Below, in pieces: positions 25,708 to 33,845 of a stretch of 64,000 nucleotides of DNA; the first letter of the stretch is position 1, and the number at the start of each line of letters is the position of its first letter. Location: the NCBI GenBank assembly GCA_965226475.1, contig CBDDDJ010000005.1, forward strand, positions 744,001 to 808,000, written 5' to 3'. Both the position numbers and the translations under genes were made by a program. The notes under the pieces were generated by a model. It was given only the letters and a program-made list of their open reading frames with translations, made no database searches and was not told where the DNA came from. The stretch is from JASLMY01 sp965226475. Lineage in GTDB: Bacteria; Pseudomonadota; Alphaproteobacteria; GCA-2731375.

Positions 25708-26859
25708 ATGCATCGACAAGAGCAAATCACCCAGGCGCGGAAGATCTGCGGTTACCTCGACAGCCGCACCACGGCGCTGGCCGACGAGGTCTATTTGAAC
25801 CCAGTCGCGGGCTACACCTGCCCGGAGAAATTCGCCGCCGAGCGCAAATCCTTCTTCCGCGGCGGTCCGCTCTTCATGGGGCTCTCCCGCGAGTTCCCGG
25901 AACCGGGCAGTTTCCGCGCGGAGGTCTTCGACGGCGTGCCAATCCTGATCGTGCGCGACGACGACGGCCAACTCAGCGCCTTCCTGAACGTCTGCCGCCA
26001 CCGTGGCGCCATGTTGCTGCAAGGGCGCGGCGAATGCGGCAAGTCCTTCTCCTGCCCCTATCACGGCTGGAGCTACGGGCGCGACGGCCGGCTGGCCGCG
26101 ATCCCTCACCAGATGGGCTTCGCCGAGGTCGACCGGACGACCCACGGCCTGACGCCCCTGCCGCTCGTCGAGAAGGATGGCATGGTCTGGGTGGTGCCGA
26201 ACCCCGGCGCCGAAATCGACATATCGGGACACCTGACGACGGAGCTGGAGGCCGAACTCTCCGCCTACGACCTCGCCGGCTACCATCACTACGAGACCCG
26301 CACGCTCGAGCAGAAGATGAACTGGAAACTGGTGATCGACACCTTCCTCGAGACTTACCACCTGAACGTGCTGCACAAGGACACGCTGACCGGCGTCATC
26401 CAGTCCAACGTCGCCACCTGCGACGGCTACGGCCGCAACCTGCGCGTCATCTACGTCCGGCCGAGCTTCGACGACATGCGCAAGCAGCCGGAAGACGAGT
26501 GGGACGTCATTCGCCACACGGCGATCATCTACGTGCTGTTCCCCAACACCGTCTTCATCGTCCAGGGCGACCACCTGGAGTCCTGGCGGATCGAGCCGAT
26601 GGGCGGCCCCGACGCGAGCCGGATGTACATCTCCCTCTATACCCCCGAGCCGACGAGCACCGACAGCGCGCGCCGGCACTGGGACAACAACATGCGATTG
26701 TTGATGGACGTGGTGCGGAACGAGGACTTCCCCGTCGGCGAGGGTATCCAGCGCAGCTTCCATACCGCCGCCCAGTCCCATGTCACATTCGGCCGCAACG
26801 AGCCCGCACTTGGGCTTTACCACCGCGCGATCAAGCAGGCGTTGACGCCGGCGGCTTGA
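25708..26859 (+). CDS. Rieske non-heme iron oxygenase, alpha subunit
   Basis: Ring-hydroxylating oxygenase of 383 residues. The N-terminal Rieske cluster site is CRHRGAM followed by CPYHGWSYG (residues ~95-120). The catalytic domain has DTFLETYHLNVLHKD, giving the two histidines of the mononuclear iron site. It starts ten bases after aliB, so it belongs to the same operon. No ferredoxin or reductase gene is adjacent. An oxygenase is not part of the anaerobic alicyclic route, so it may feed ring compounds into the pathway or act in an aerobic variant. Substrate unknown. Confidence 0.87.
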   Translation: MHRQEQITQARKICGYLDSRTTALADEVYLNPVAGYTCPEKFAAERKSFFRGGPLFMGLSREFPEPGSFRAEVFDGVPILIVRDDDGQLSAFLNVCRHRGAMLLQGRGECGKSFSCPYHGWSYGRDGRLAAIPHQMGFAEVDRTTHGLTPLPLVEKDGMVWVVPNPGAEIDISGHLTTELEAELSAYDLAGYHHYETRTLEQKMNWKLVIDTFLETYHLNVLHKDTLTGVIQSNVATCDGYGRNLRVIYVRPSFDDMRKQPEDEWDVIRHTAIIYVLFPNTVFIVQGDHLESWRIEPMGGPDASRMYISLYTPEPTSTDSARRHWDNNMRLLMDVVRNEDFPVGEGIQRSFHTAAQSHVTFGRNEPALGLYHRAIKQALTPAA

Positions 26860-26901
26860 AGTCTTTTTCGGAATAGCGGCCGTCGCGAAACCCCGGCGTC
26901 G

Positions 26902-27208
26902 CTAGCCGCCGAGGGCTTTCAGGAACCGAGCCAGTTCACCTTCCAGCTCGCTGGCGCTGGTGTTCGGGGTTCGTGTGGAAAATGTCGATGGATTGGCCGA
27001 CGATCGCATCGGCCTTGACCGGCAGAACCTGTTCGATCTCCCGCAAGGCATTGATCGAGGACTTGTTGGCATAATAGATCGTGAAATCCTCGAGATCGCA
27101 CAACATGACCGCCATCGGCATGTCTTCGACCATTTGCCGGTAGGTATCGGCTTGAACACCGCGGGCGTTGCCCGTCTGTCGCGTCCTTCTTTACGGCACG
27201 GCCGCCAT
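26902..27208 (-). pseudogene. PAS-domain chemoreceptor remnant
   Basis: A decayed gene. The ATG at 27208 (with AAGGAGGA) gives only MAAVP before a stop. In the next frame comes a good PAS segment, ADTYRQMVEDMPMAVMLCDL, then EDFTIYYANKSSINAL and VGQSIDIFHTNPEHQ. It is joined out of frame to ASELEGELARFLKALGG, which resembles the extreme C-terminus of methyl-accepting chemotaxis proteins. The signalling domain in between is gone. This explains the gap between the Rieske gene and csaA. Confidence 0.6.
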
Positions 27209-27309
27209 TCCTCCTTATCTGGGCTGGCGCAACCATGCGGCCGGATCGGTTAATCAAGTCCATGGGACGACGATAATCGTCATCGCGCGCGCCGGAAGTC
27301 TTCGACGCC

Positions 27310-27648
27310 TCAAAACATGCGGCCGCCATCGGGCACGGCTTTGTCCGGGACGAGGAGCACGACCTCGCCCTCCGAATCGGGGAAGCCTAGCACCAGGATC
27401 TCGGACATGAACTTGCCGATCTGCTTCGGCGGAAAGTTCACCACGGCGGCCACCTGGCGGCCGATCAGGGCGTCGATGTTGTAATGCCTGGTGATCTGCG
27501 CGCTGGTCTTGCGCTCGCCGATTTCGGGCCCGAAGTCGACATGGATCTTGTAGGCCGGATGGCGCGCCTCCGGATAGGGCTCCACCCGGCGGATGGTGCC
27601 GACGCGGACATCCACCTTGAGAAAATCATCGAAGCCGATATCCGCCAT
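27310..27648 (-). CDS. csaA: CsaA-like tRNA-binding protein
   Basis: Small OB-fold protein of 112 residues. It has DFLKVDVRVGTIRRVEPYPE, HPAYKIHVDFGPEIG, the SAQITRHYN motif, VVNFPPKQIGKFMSE and VLGFPDSEGEVVLLVPD, all typical of CsaA and of the C-terminal domain of MetRS. It binds tRNA; a secretion-chaperone role was proposed for the Bacillus protein. The ATG at 27648 has GGAG eight bases upstream; GTG at 27657 overlaps the cpdR stop. Confidence 0.92.
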   Translation of the reverse strand: MADIGFDDFLKVDVRVGTIRRVEPYPEARHPAYKIHVDFGPEIGERKTSAQITRHYNIDALIGRQVAAVVNFPPKQIGKFMSEILVLGFPDSEGEVVLLVPDKAVPDGGRMF

Positions 27649-27653
27649 GACGC

Positions 27654-28031
27654 TCACTCCGTTCCGTTCTCGAGCGCGCGGTCGACCGCCCGGACGATCT
27701 CCTCCATCGAGAAGGGCTTGGCCACCACGTCGTGAATGATCTGATCCAGATTGTGGGCGCGACGGCGTTCCTCGGTATAACCGCTCATCATCAGAACCCT
27801 GAGCCCCGGATAGTCGCGGCTGACCTGGAGCGCCAGCGCGATCCCGTCCATCACCGGCATGACGATATCGGTCAGCAGCAGGTCGTAGCCAACGCCTTCC
27901 GCCGCCGCCAACGCCTCCAGCGCGAGCGCGCCATCGGAAACCGCCGTTACCTCGTGGCCATACACTTCGAGCGCGCGATGCACGAAGCCACGTACGCCTT
28001 TATCGTCTTCCGCCAACAATATCCGCGCCAT
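27654..28031 (-). CDS. cpdR: Single-domain response regulator, CpdR-like
   Basis: Receiver-only protein of 125 residues. The acidic pocket is LLAEDDKGVRGF, the phosphoacceptor Asp lies in LLLTDIVMPVMDG, Thr/Ser in MMSGYTEE and Lys in VVAKPFSM. The sequence fits CpdR, which in Caulobacter directs ClpXP to the pole and links cell cycle to proteolysis. It sits between hpt and csaA, ten bases after hpt. The histidine phosphotransferase partner is not nearby. Confidence 0.87.
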   Translation of the reverse strand: MARILLAEDDKGVRGFVHRALEVYGHEVTAVSDGALALEALAAAEGVGYDLLLTDIVMPVMDGIALALQVSRDYPGLRVLMMSGYTEERRRAHNLDQIIHDVVAKPFSMEEIVRAVDRALENGTE

Positions 28032-28041
28032 CACCCGTTCC

Positions 28042-28578
28042 TCATTCGAGCGTGATGGAACCAATATAGGGTAACTCCCGATACAGGTGGGCATGGTCGA
28101 GGCCGTAGCCGACGACAAAGCGGTCGGCACACTCGAAACCCACGTGATCGGCCTCGATCGCCACCTTGCGCTTGCCCGGCTTGTCCAGTAGGACGCAGAT
28201 GTCGACGCTCGCCGCGCCGCGCCCCAGCAAGAGTTGCTTGGCGAAGGCGAGCGTGCGCCCACTCTCCAGGATGTCGTCCACCAGCAGGACCGACTGGCCG
28301 CTCGGATCGTCAGTGATATCGCGATGCACCGCGACTTCGCCGAAACTCTCGGTCTTGTCGCCGTAGCTCGAGAGGGAGAGGAAATCGATCTTCGGGTGGC
28401 AATCGCGGTAATGCAGCGCGCGCAACAGGTCGGCGGTGAAGACGAAACTACCTTTGAGGACGGCGACGATCATTGGCGCGGGGCCGAGCCGCGCCGCGAT
28501 GTCGTCGGCGAGCGTCTCGACCCGTGCTTCTATCTCGGCGGCGGAAAACATGATCTCGATCTCGGGTTTGCCGGCCAT
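28042..28578 (-). CDS. hpt: Hypoxanthine phosphoribosyltransferase
   Basis: Purine-salvage enzyme of 178 residues converting hypoxanthine or guanine to the monophosphate with PRPP. The PRPP loop reads VLLVDDILESGRTLAF; other blocks are VAVLKGSFVFTADL, LSLSSYGDKTESFG and DKPGKRKVAIEADHVGFE. The length is standard. It is upstream of cpdR and csaA on the minus strand. Confidence 0.94.
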   Translation of the reverse strand: MAGKPEIEIMFSAAEIEARVETLADDIAARLGPAPMIVAVLKGSFVFTADLLRALHYRDCHPKIDFLSLSSYGDKTESFGEVAVHRDITDDPSGQSVLLVDDILESGRTLAFAKQLLLGRGAASVDICVLLDKPGKRKVAIEADHVGFECADRFVVGYGLDHAHLYRELPYIGSITLE

Positions 28579-28613
28579 CGTTTCCCCCTCGCTCCGGCGC
28601 GGCGAACACGCCT

Positions 28614-29318
28614 TCAGGCCTCGAAAGTAACCGAAATCCGCTTCACGTTCTCCGGCGGATTGGGGAGCCGGGTGGTAAACGGGGTCGATTCGCCGGGGCC
28701 GAGCGCCTTGGTCGGCATCGCCACGGTCCAGTCGTGGAGCGTGCGGTTGGCGTCATCGACAATCGTGACGCGGAGCCGCGGCACCGATTTCGCCTCCGCC
28801 CCAATATTGATCACCTGACCGCTCACCTTGAGGACCCGCTGACCCGCCTCGAAGGCGATCTTGGACGCGACGTCGCGGATGTCGAAGGCGAAGACCTCGG
28901 GCGGCGACACCGGCAGGGAGACCAGGTCATAGAGCCGGCCGGCCGGCGGCCAATGAGTGACCACGGCCTCGCGCCAGACGACGGCCGAGGCGGTACCGGC
29001 GGCGAGCACCAGCACCAGTACCGCCCAGCCAGCCCAGTACCGCCCGGAGGAGGACTTGTTGGTCAGCGCCGGCAGGTTGGAGCCGCGCGGCAACGGGCGT
29101 ATCCTCCCCGACCGGGGCAATATCGGCGGCGGCGCCGTTTCGGCCGGAAAGCGAGCGTCATCGGCCGCCTCCGGCTCGAGCGCCGCGTCCCCGGGCAGGT
29201 CCGGCGTCTGACGCCACTCATGGGCGCACTTGGTGCAACGCACCCGTCGGCCGCCCACGCCGATGGCGCTGGCATCCGCCAGATATCGCGTATTACATTC
29301 GGGGCACGTCAATATCAT
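28614..29318 (-). CDS. Zinc-ribbon (MJ0042-type) membrane protein with DUF3426-like domain
   Basis: About 234 residues. The N-terminal zinc ribbon has CPECNTRY and CTKCAHEW, then a proline-rich linker, one membrane helix (WAGWAVLVLVLAAGTASAVV) and a periplasmic domain with VSGQVINIGAEAKSVPRLRV and FTTRLPNPPENVKRISVTF, as in DUF3426 proteins. Function is unknown. It is divergent from ftsEX. The ATG at 29318 starts directly at the ribbon; ATG at 29333 is the alternative. Confidence 0.82.
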   Translation of the reverse strand: MILTCPECNTRYLADASAIGVGGRRVRCTKCAHEWRQTPDLPGDAALEPEAADDARFPAETAPPPILPRSGRIRPLPRGSNLPALTNKSSSGRYWAGWAVLVLVLAAGTASAVVWREAVVTHWPPAGRLYDLVSLPVSPPEVFAFDIRDVASKIAFEAGQRVLKVSGQVINIGAEAKSVPRLRVTIVDDANRTLHDWTVAMPTKALGPGESTPFTTRLPNPPENVKRISVTFEA

Positions 29319-29488
29319 CCCGTCCGCCCTCATCGGACTGGAGCCAGTCGAGTGCTTATAGGGCCGAGTTGGTTACCAATCAAGCAACGGAAGCGCCACC
29401 GGACCCGTCAAAATGACGAAAGTTTTGGACGCCGCGACAAGCCCATGGCATCCTCGCGGCCGTTTTCCATCCAAGGGGTTTCGGTCGC

Positions 29489-30181
29489 TTGATTCGCTTC
29501 GAGAACGTCGGCCTGCGCTACGGTAAGGGACCGGAGGTGTTGCACGACATCTCGTTTCATCTGGAATCGGGCTCGTTCCATTTCCTGACCGGTCCGAGCG
29601 GTGCCGGCAAGTCGACGCTCCTGAAGATGATGTATTTGGCGCTTAAGCCGAGCCGGGGCGCGATCTCCCTCTTCGGTGGCGACATTTCCAAGGTCTCGCG
29701 CCGCGAGTTGCCGGAGATGCGCCGCCGCATCGGCGTGGTATTCCAGGACTTTCGCCTGCTCGACCACCTGAGCGTGCTGGAGAACGTGGCCCTTCCGCTC
29801 AGGATCTCGGGCCAGGCGGAATCGCGGATCCACGGCCACGCCACCGAGATGTTGGAATGGGTCGGCCTCGGCGACCGGCTGGCCGCCTCGCCGACGACGC
29901 TCTCGGGTGGCGAGCAGCAGCGCGTCGCGATCTGCCGCGCCGTGGTGGCGCAGCCGAGCCTGATCGTCGCCGACGAGCCGACCGGCAACGTCGACGACGC
30001 CATCGGCAACCGGCTGATCCGGCTTTTTGAAGAGTTGCACCGGATCGGCACGACGATCGTCGTCGCCACCCACAACCAGCCGCTGATCTCCCCCTTCGAC
30101 CACCCGCGCCTGCATCTGGAGGATGGCACCCTGACCTTAGGCGACGATGGGTCGCGTGGCGCGGCGGAGGCCAGCGGATGA
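29489..30181 (+). CDS. ftsE: Cell division ATP-binding protein FtsE
   Basis: ABC ATPase of 230 residues that works with FtsX at the divisome to activate septal amidases. Walker A is GPSGAGKST, the Q-loop is VFQDFRLLDHLSVLENV, the signature LSGGEQQRVAI, Walker B LIVADEPTGNVD and the switch His is in ATHNQPL. The start is TTG at 29489, where the family begins (IRFENVGLRYG). The stop overlaps the ftsX start. Confidence 0.94.
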   Translation: MIRFENVGLRYGKGPEVLHDISFHLESGSFHFLTGPSGAGKSTLLKMMYLALKPSRGAISLFGGDISKVSRRELPEMRRRIGVVFQDFRLLDHLSVLENVALPLRISGQAESRIHGHATEMLEWVGLGDRLAASPTTLSGGEQQRVAICRAVVAQPSLIVADEPTGNVDDAIGNRLIRLFEELHRIGTTIVVATHNQPLISPFDHPRLHLEDGTLTLGDDGSRGAAEASG

Positions 30182-31053
30182 ACGCGGCCTACCGCCTCAT
30201 CCCCGACGACACGGGGGCCGGGCGTTTCCTCCCCTGGGTGGTCGCGGTCATGGCCTTCCTCGCCACCCTGGCCATTTCGGGCGGGCTGGCACTCGATTCG
30301 GGGGTGCGCGGCTGGAAATCGGGGCTGGAGGGTCATGTGACGGTCGAGGTTCCGGCCGGCCGGGGCGCCGACCTCGAGGCCCGCGTGGCGAAAACGCTCG
30401 ACGTGCTGAGGGGTACCGCCGGCGTGCGCGGCGCCCGGGCGCTGGACGATGAGGAGCACGCGCGCCTGCTGGCCCCTTGGTTCGGGCCGGACAATCCGGT
30501 CAGCGACCTGCCCATCCCCCGCCTGATCGACGTGGAACTGGACGTGGGCCACCGGCTCGACTTCACCTATCTCGCCCGCCGCCTGGGTCAGGCGGTGCCC
30601 GGCGCGCGGCTGGACGATCACAAGGTCTGGGTGGCCCAGTTGATCCGCCTCGCGCGCGGAGTCCAATTCGTCGCCGCCGCGACGGTGGTCTTGATCGCGG
30701 GCGCGCTGGCCGCCGTGGTCATCTTCGCCGTCCGGGCCATGCTTTCGGTGCATCACGCGATCGTCAGCCTGCTGCACGTCATGGGCGCGCGGGATGCCTA
30801 TATCGCACGACAGTTCCAGAATCACGCCATGTGGATGGGCCTCAAGGGCGGCCTCTTGGGCCTGGCGCTCGCGGCGCTGACGCTCTACGCGCTCAGCCGG
30901 ATGGTGGCGCGGCTGCAGGCCCCGCTGCTGGATCAGCTCTCGATCAGCGCGACGACCATGATGGTGCTGGTGCTGGTACCCGTCGCCAGCACGGCAATCG
31001 CCTATCTAACGGCGCGCCTTACCGTGCTCGGGGCGCTCGGGCGGATGCCCTGA
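30178..31053 (+). CDS. ftsX: Cell division protein FtsX
   Basis: Four-helix inner-membrane permease-like protein of 291 residues. After the first helix (VVAVMAFLATLAISGGLALD) comes a periplasmic domain (residues ~45-165), then three helices including VAAATVVLIAGALAAVVIFA and MMVLVLVPVASTAIAYLTA. The periplasmic loop would contact a peptidoglycan hydrolase activator. It overlaps ftsE by four bases and the next gene by one base (TGATG), so all three are coupled. Confidence 0.92.
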   Translation: MNAAYRLIPDDTGAGRFLPWVVAVMAFLATLAISGGLALDSGVRGWKSGLEGHVTVEVPAGRGADLEARVAKTLDVLRGTAGVRGARALDDEEHARLLAPWFGPDNPVSDLPIPRLIDVELDVGHRLDFTYLARRLGQAVPGARLDDHKVWVAQLIRLARGVQFVAAATVVLIAGALAAVVIFAVRAMLSVHHAIVSLLHVMGARDAYIARQFQNHAMWMGLKGGLLGLALAALTLYALSRMVARLQAPLLDQLSISATTMMVLVLVPVASTAIAYLTARLTVLGALGRMP

Positions 31054-31673
31054 TGGCGCGGGGAAGGGGTCGGACGTCGACGACCCGGCGCATCCTCCTC
31101 TGGCTGAGCGCGCTGGTGGTGCTCTGGCTCGGCGGTTTCCTGCAATTCATCTCGGGCCTGCCGGCGGACCCAGTGGACGATGGACGAAATACCGACGCGA
31201 TCGTGGTGTTGACCGGTGGCACCTTCCGCATCTCCGAGGGGCTCGATCTGTTGGAGACGGGCCGGGCGAATCGGATGCTGATATCCGGTGTCGACCGTGG
31301 CACCGGCCTCGCCGATCTGCGCCAACGGAGTAGCGCCAAGGCCGAAACCTTCGCCTGTTGCGTGGCGCTCGGCCACGAAGCGCGCGACACCAAGGGGAAC
31401 GCCGTCGAAACCGCGATCTGGATGCGCGACGCGGGTTTCCGAAGCCTCCGGCTGGTGACGGCCAACTACCACATGCCGCGCGGCCTGCTGTATTTCCGCA
31501 ATCGCATGCCGGATTTCGAGATCGTCGCCCACCCGGTCTTCCTCGACGCAGTGCGGCTGCGGAGTTGGTGGCGCCATTCCGGGACCGCGCGACTGCTGGC
31601 GGATGAATTCAACAAATATCTCTTGGCATTGGTGACCGTGCGACTCGCCGGCGCCGAGACGGCGGAAGGATAG
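31053..31673 (+). CDS. YdcF family (DUF218) membrane-anchored protein
   Basis: A 206-residue protein with an N-terminal anchor (ILLWLSALVVLWLGGFLQFI) and a DUF218 Rossmann-like domain: TDAIVVLTGGTFRISEGLDL, MLISGV, GNAVETAIWM and LVTANYHMPRGLLYF. Relatives such as SanA/ElyC affect the cell envelope. The start overlaps the ftsX stop. In alphaproteobacteria this gene and plsC commonly follow ftsEX. Enzymatic activity is unknown. Confidence 0.88.
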   Translation: MARGRGRTSTTRRILLWLSALVVLWLGGFLQFISGLPADPVDDGRNTDAIVVLTGGTFRISEGLDLLETGRANRMLISGVDRGTGLADLRQRSSAKAETFACCVALGHEARDTKGNAVETAIWMRDAGFRSLRLVTANYHMPRGLLYFRNRMPDFEIVAHPVFLDAVRLRSWWRHSGTARLLADEFNKYLLALVTVRLAGAETAEG

Positions 31674-31690
31674 GGCGAGGGACCGGGCGC

Positions 31691-32428
31691 ATGATCATTG
31701 TCCGTTCCGTCGCCTTCAACCTGGCCTTTTACCTCTGGACCACGGTGATGGTGCTGGCCTATGTGCCCGGCCTCTGGATGTCCCATCGGGTGACCGTTTC
31801 GGGGCAGCGCCGCTGGGCTCGGCACATGGTCTGGCTGATGCGGCGCCTCGCCGGCATCGAGGTCGAAATCCGGGGCGGGGCGAATCGGCCGGAAGGCGGC
31901 CACCTGATTGCCGCCAAGCACCAGTCGGCCTGGGACACGCTGATCTGGCACCTGATCGTCGACGACCCGGCCGTGGTGATGAAGCAGGAGTTGCTGGCGA
32001 TCCCGCTCTACGGCGCCTATTGCCGAAAATCGCGGATGATCCCGGTCGACCGCCGGGGCGGGCCCGCGGCGCTCCGCCGGATGATCGAGACGGCGAGGCG
32101 GGCCGGCGCCGAGGGACGCCCCATCATCATCTTCCCCCAGGGCACCCGCGCCGCGCCGGACGCGGGCGTCGACCAGTTGCCCTACCAGCCGGGGGTCGTC
32201 GCCCTCTACCGGGGCCTCGACCTCGCCGTCGTGCCGGTCGCCCTCAACTCCGGGCTTTATTGGCCGCGCCGTAGCTTCCTCCGCCGGCCGGGACGGATCG
32301 TTCTCGAATATCAGTCGCCGATCCCGCCAGGCCTCGATCGGCGCGCCTTCATGGCGGCGCTGGAGGCGAGCATCGAGGAGGCCACCGCCCGCCTGGTGGC
32401 GGAGGGCCGCGCGGAGTTCGGTGGATAA
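31691..32428 (+). CDS. plsC: 1-acyl-sn-glycerol-3-phosphate acyltransferase
   Basis: Membrane acyltransferase of 245 residues that makes phosphatidic acid. An N-terminal helix (NLAFYLWTTVMVLAYVPGLW) precedes the catalytic HX4D in AAKHQSAWDTLIW and the phosphate-binding IIFPQGTRAAP. The start ATG is 18 bases after the ydcF stop. It ends the ftsE-ftsX-ydcF-plsC unit, after which an IS630 element is inserted about 90 bases downstream. Confidence 0.93.
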   Translation: MIIVRSVAFNLAFYLWTTVMVLAYVPGLWMSHRVTVSGQRRWARHMVWLMRRLAGIEVEIRGGANRPEGGHLIAAKHQSAWDTLIWHLIVDDPAVVMKQELLAIPLYGAYCRKSRMIPVDRRGGPAALRRMIETARRAGAEGRPIIIFPQGTRAAPDAGVDQLPYQPGVVALYRGLDLAVVPVALNSGLYWPRRSFLRRPGRIVLEYQSPIPPGLDRRAFMAALEASIEEATARLVAEGRAEFGG

Positions 32429-32517
32429 CCTCGTTGATAACTTTCGGACAAGCCGTGGATGAATCGGGTCCGTCCGCCGAGCCGGCGATGCTGGGCCATG
32501 TGGATTATGGGGATATA

Positions 32518-33652
32518 CCCCGACTCCTCAGAGACCCGAAAAAAGCTCTGGCAATCCGGCCGTTGATCGATTCTTCTCGGGGGCATGATTCGCGGTGGAT
32601 TTCTGAGTGCCAAGGAGCGGGGGGCCCTGAGGGCGGTGATGGGGCACCCGAGCGAGAGCCATGGGGTGGCCCGGCGGGCGAACGCCGTTCTGCTGCTGGA
32701 TGACGGCCTGAGCTGTGCCGAGGTGGCGCGGGTGCTCTACCTCGACGACGACACGGTGCGGACTTGGTTCAAGCGCTACCGCGCGGGCGGTCTGGATGAA
32801 TTGACGCTGTTCGACTGGCCCGGCGGGCCGGGCCATCTGAGCCGGGAGCAAGAGGCGGACCTTTCGGCGCATCTGGGCGAACGGCTTTACCGCGACACGG
32901 GCGAGGTGGCGGCGCATATCGCGGCGACCTGGGGGGTGATCTACAGCCATTCCGGCTGCATCAAGCTGATGCATCGCCTGGGCTTCGAATACAAGCGCCC
33001 GGAAAGCCTGCCGGCCCAGGCCGACGAGGCCGAGCAGGCCGCCTTCATCGAGGCTTATGACAAGTTGCTCAACGGCCTGGAGGCCGACGAGGTGGTCTAC
33101 TTCGCCGATGCGGTGCACCCGGAATACCAGTCGCGTCCAGTCCATGGCTGGGTCAAAAAAGGCGACAAGGTGGCGCTGAGGCGGACCTCGGGACGCCAGC
33201 GCATCAACCTCCACGGCGCGCTCAATCTGGAGAATTTCCACTGCCCCTTGGTCCAGGCCGAGCGGATCAACGCCGCCTCGACCATCGCGCTGTTCGAGAA
33301 GCTGGAGGCCGACAACCCCGGAAAGAAGCGGATCTACGTCTTCGCCGACAATGCCCGCTATCACCATGCCCGCCTGGTCCGACAATGGCTGGAGAGGCCG
33401 GGTTGCCGCATCAAGCTGATCTTCCAGCCCGCCTACGCCCCCCACCTCAACGCCATCGAGCGATTATGGGGCGTCATGCATCGCGAGGTGACCCACAACA
33501 GGTTCTACGCCAACTTCGACCTCTTCACCAAAGCGATCGATCACTTCTTCAAGCAACGCCTGCCACGAGAGTGGACGACTTGGCGCGACACCATAACCGA
33601 CAATTTCCGTATCATCTCGCACCGGGATTTTCGGGTTCTGGAGTGATCCGAG
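32518..33652 (+). mobile_element. IS630-family insertion sequence
   Basis: About 1135 bases. Imperfect terminal inverted repeats share ACTCC, then ACCCGAAAA near each end. Both sides are flanked by TA (32516-32517 and 33653-33654), the duplicated target typical of IS630/Tc1. One full transposase fills the element, so it may be active. Confidence 0.8.
32585..33646 (+). CDS. IS630 family transposase
   Basis: DDE transposase of 353 residues. The N-terminal helix-turn-helix part reads CAEVARVLYLDDDTVRTWFK. The catalytic residues are Asp in YFADAVHP, Asp in VFADNARYHHA and Glu in APHLNAIERLWGVMH. The frame is complete, with no frameshift, unlike many IS630 members. It inserts at TA; this copy lies in the intergenic region between plsC and nrdJ. 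Confidence 0.93.
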   Translation: MIRGGFLSAKERGALRAVMGHPSESHGVARRANAVLLLDDGLSCAEVARVLYLDDDTVRTWFKRYRAGGLDELTLFDWPGGPGHLSREQEADLSAHLGERLYRDTGEVAAHIAATWGVIYSHSGCIKLMHRLGFEYKRPESLPAQADEAEQAAFIEAYDKLLNGLEADEVVYFADAVHPEYQSRPVHGWVKKGDKVALRRTSGRQRINLHGALNLENFHCPLVQAERINAASTIALFEKLEADNPGKKRIYVFADNARYHHARLVRQWLERPGCRIKLIFQPAYAPHLNAIERLWGVMHREVTHNRFYANFDLFTKAIDHFFKQRLPREWTTWRDTITDNFRIISHRDFRVLE

Positions 33653-33659
33653 TATCAAT

Positions 33660-33671
33660 GTAAATATTTAC
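33660..33671. promoter_or_regulatory. AT-rich perfect palindrome upstream of nrdJ
   Basis: GTAAATATTTAC is a perfect 12-base palindrome in an AT-rich tract between the IS630 end and nrdJ. It could be a regulator site or part of the nrdJ promoter region. No NrdR box pair and no cobalamin-riboswitch core were recognised in the 190 bases before nrdJ. Confidence 0.3.
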
Positions 33672-33845
33672 GTCGAATCAGAACCTTACATTCCATATTT
33701 GATGGCACGGATTACAGTACGAAACAAGAACATTGACCAAGCCACGATCGCGCCCTAAAGTGGTTCGTCGTGCCCGCGCGCGGCGGCCTTTCGCCAATTC
33801 CGGCAGCCGCTCGGTGCCCCGCCACCCCATTGGAGCTCCCTCGCC

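Noticed and set aside
33653..33845. Cobalamin riboswitch in front of nrdJ
   Set aside because: I could not find the conserved core motifs, and the stretch is AT-rich and short; without a model search I do not call it.
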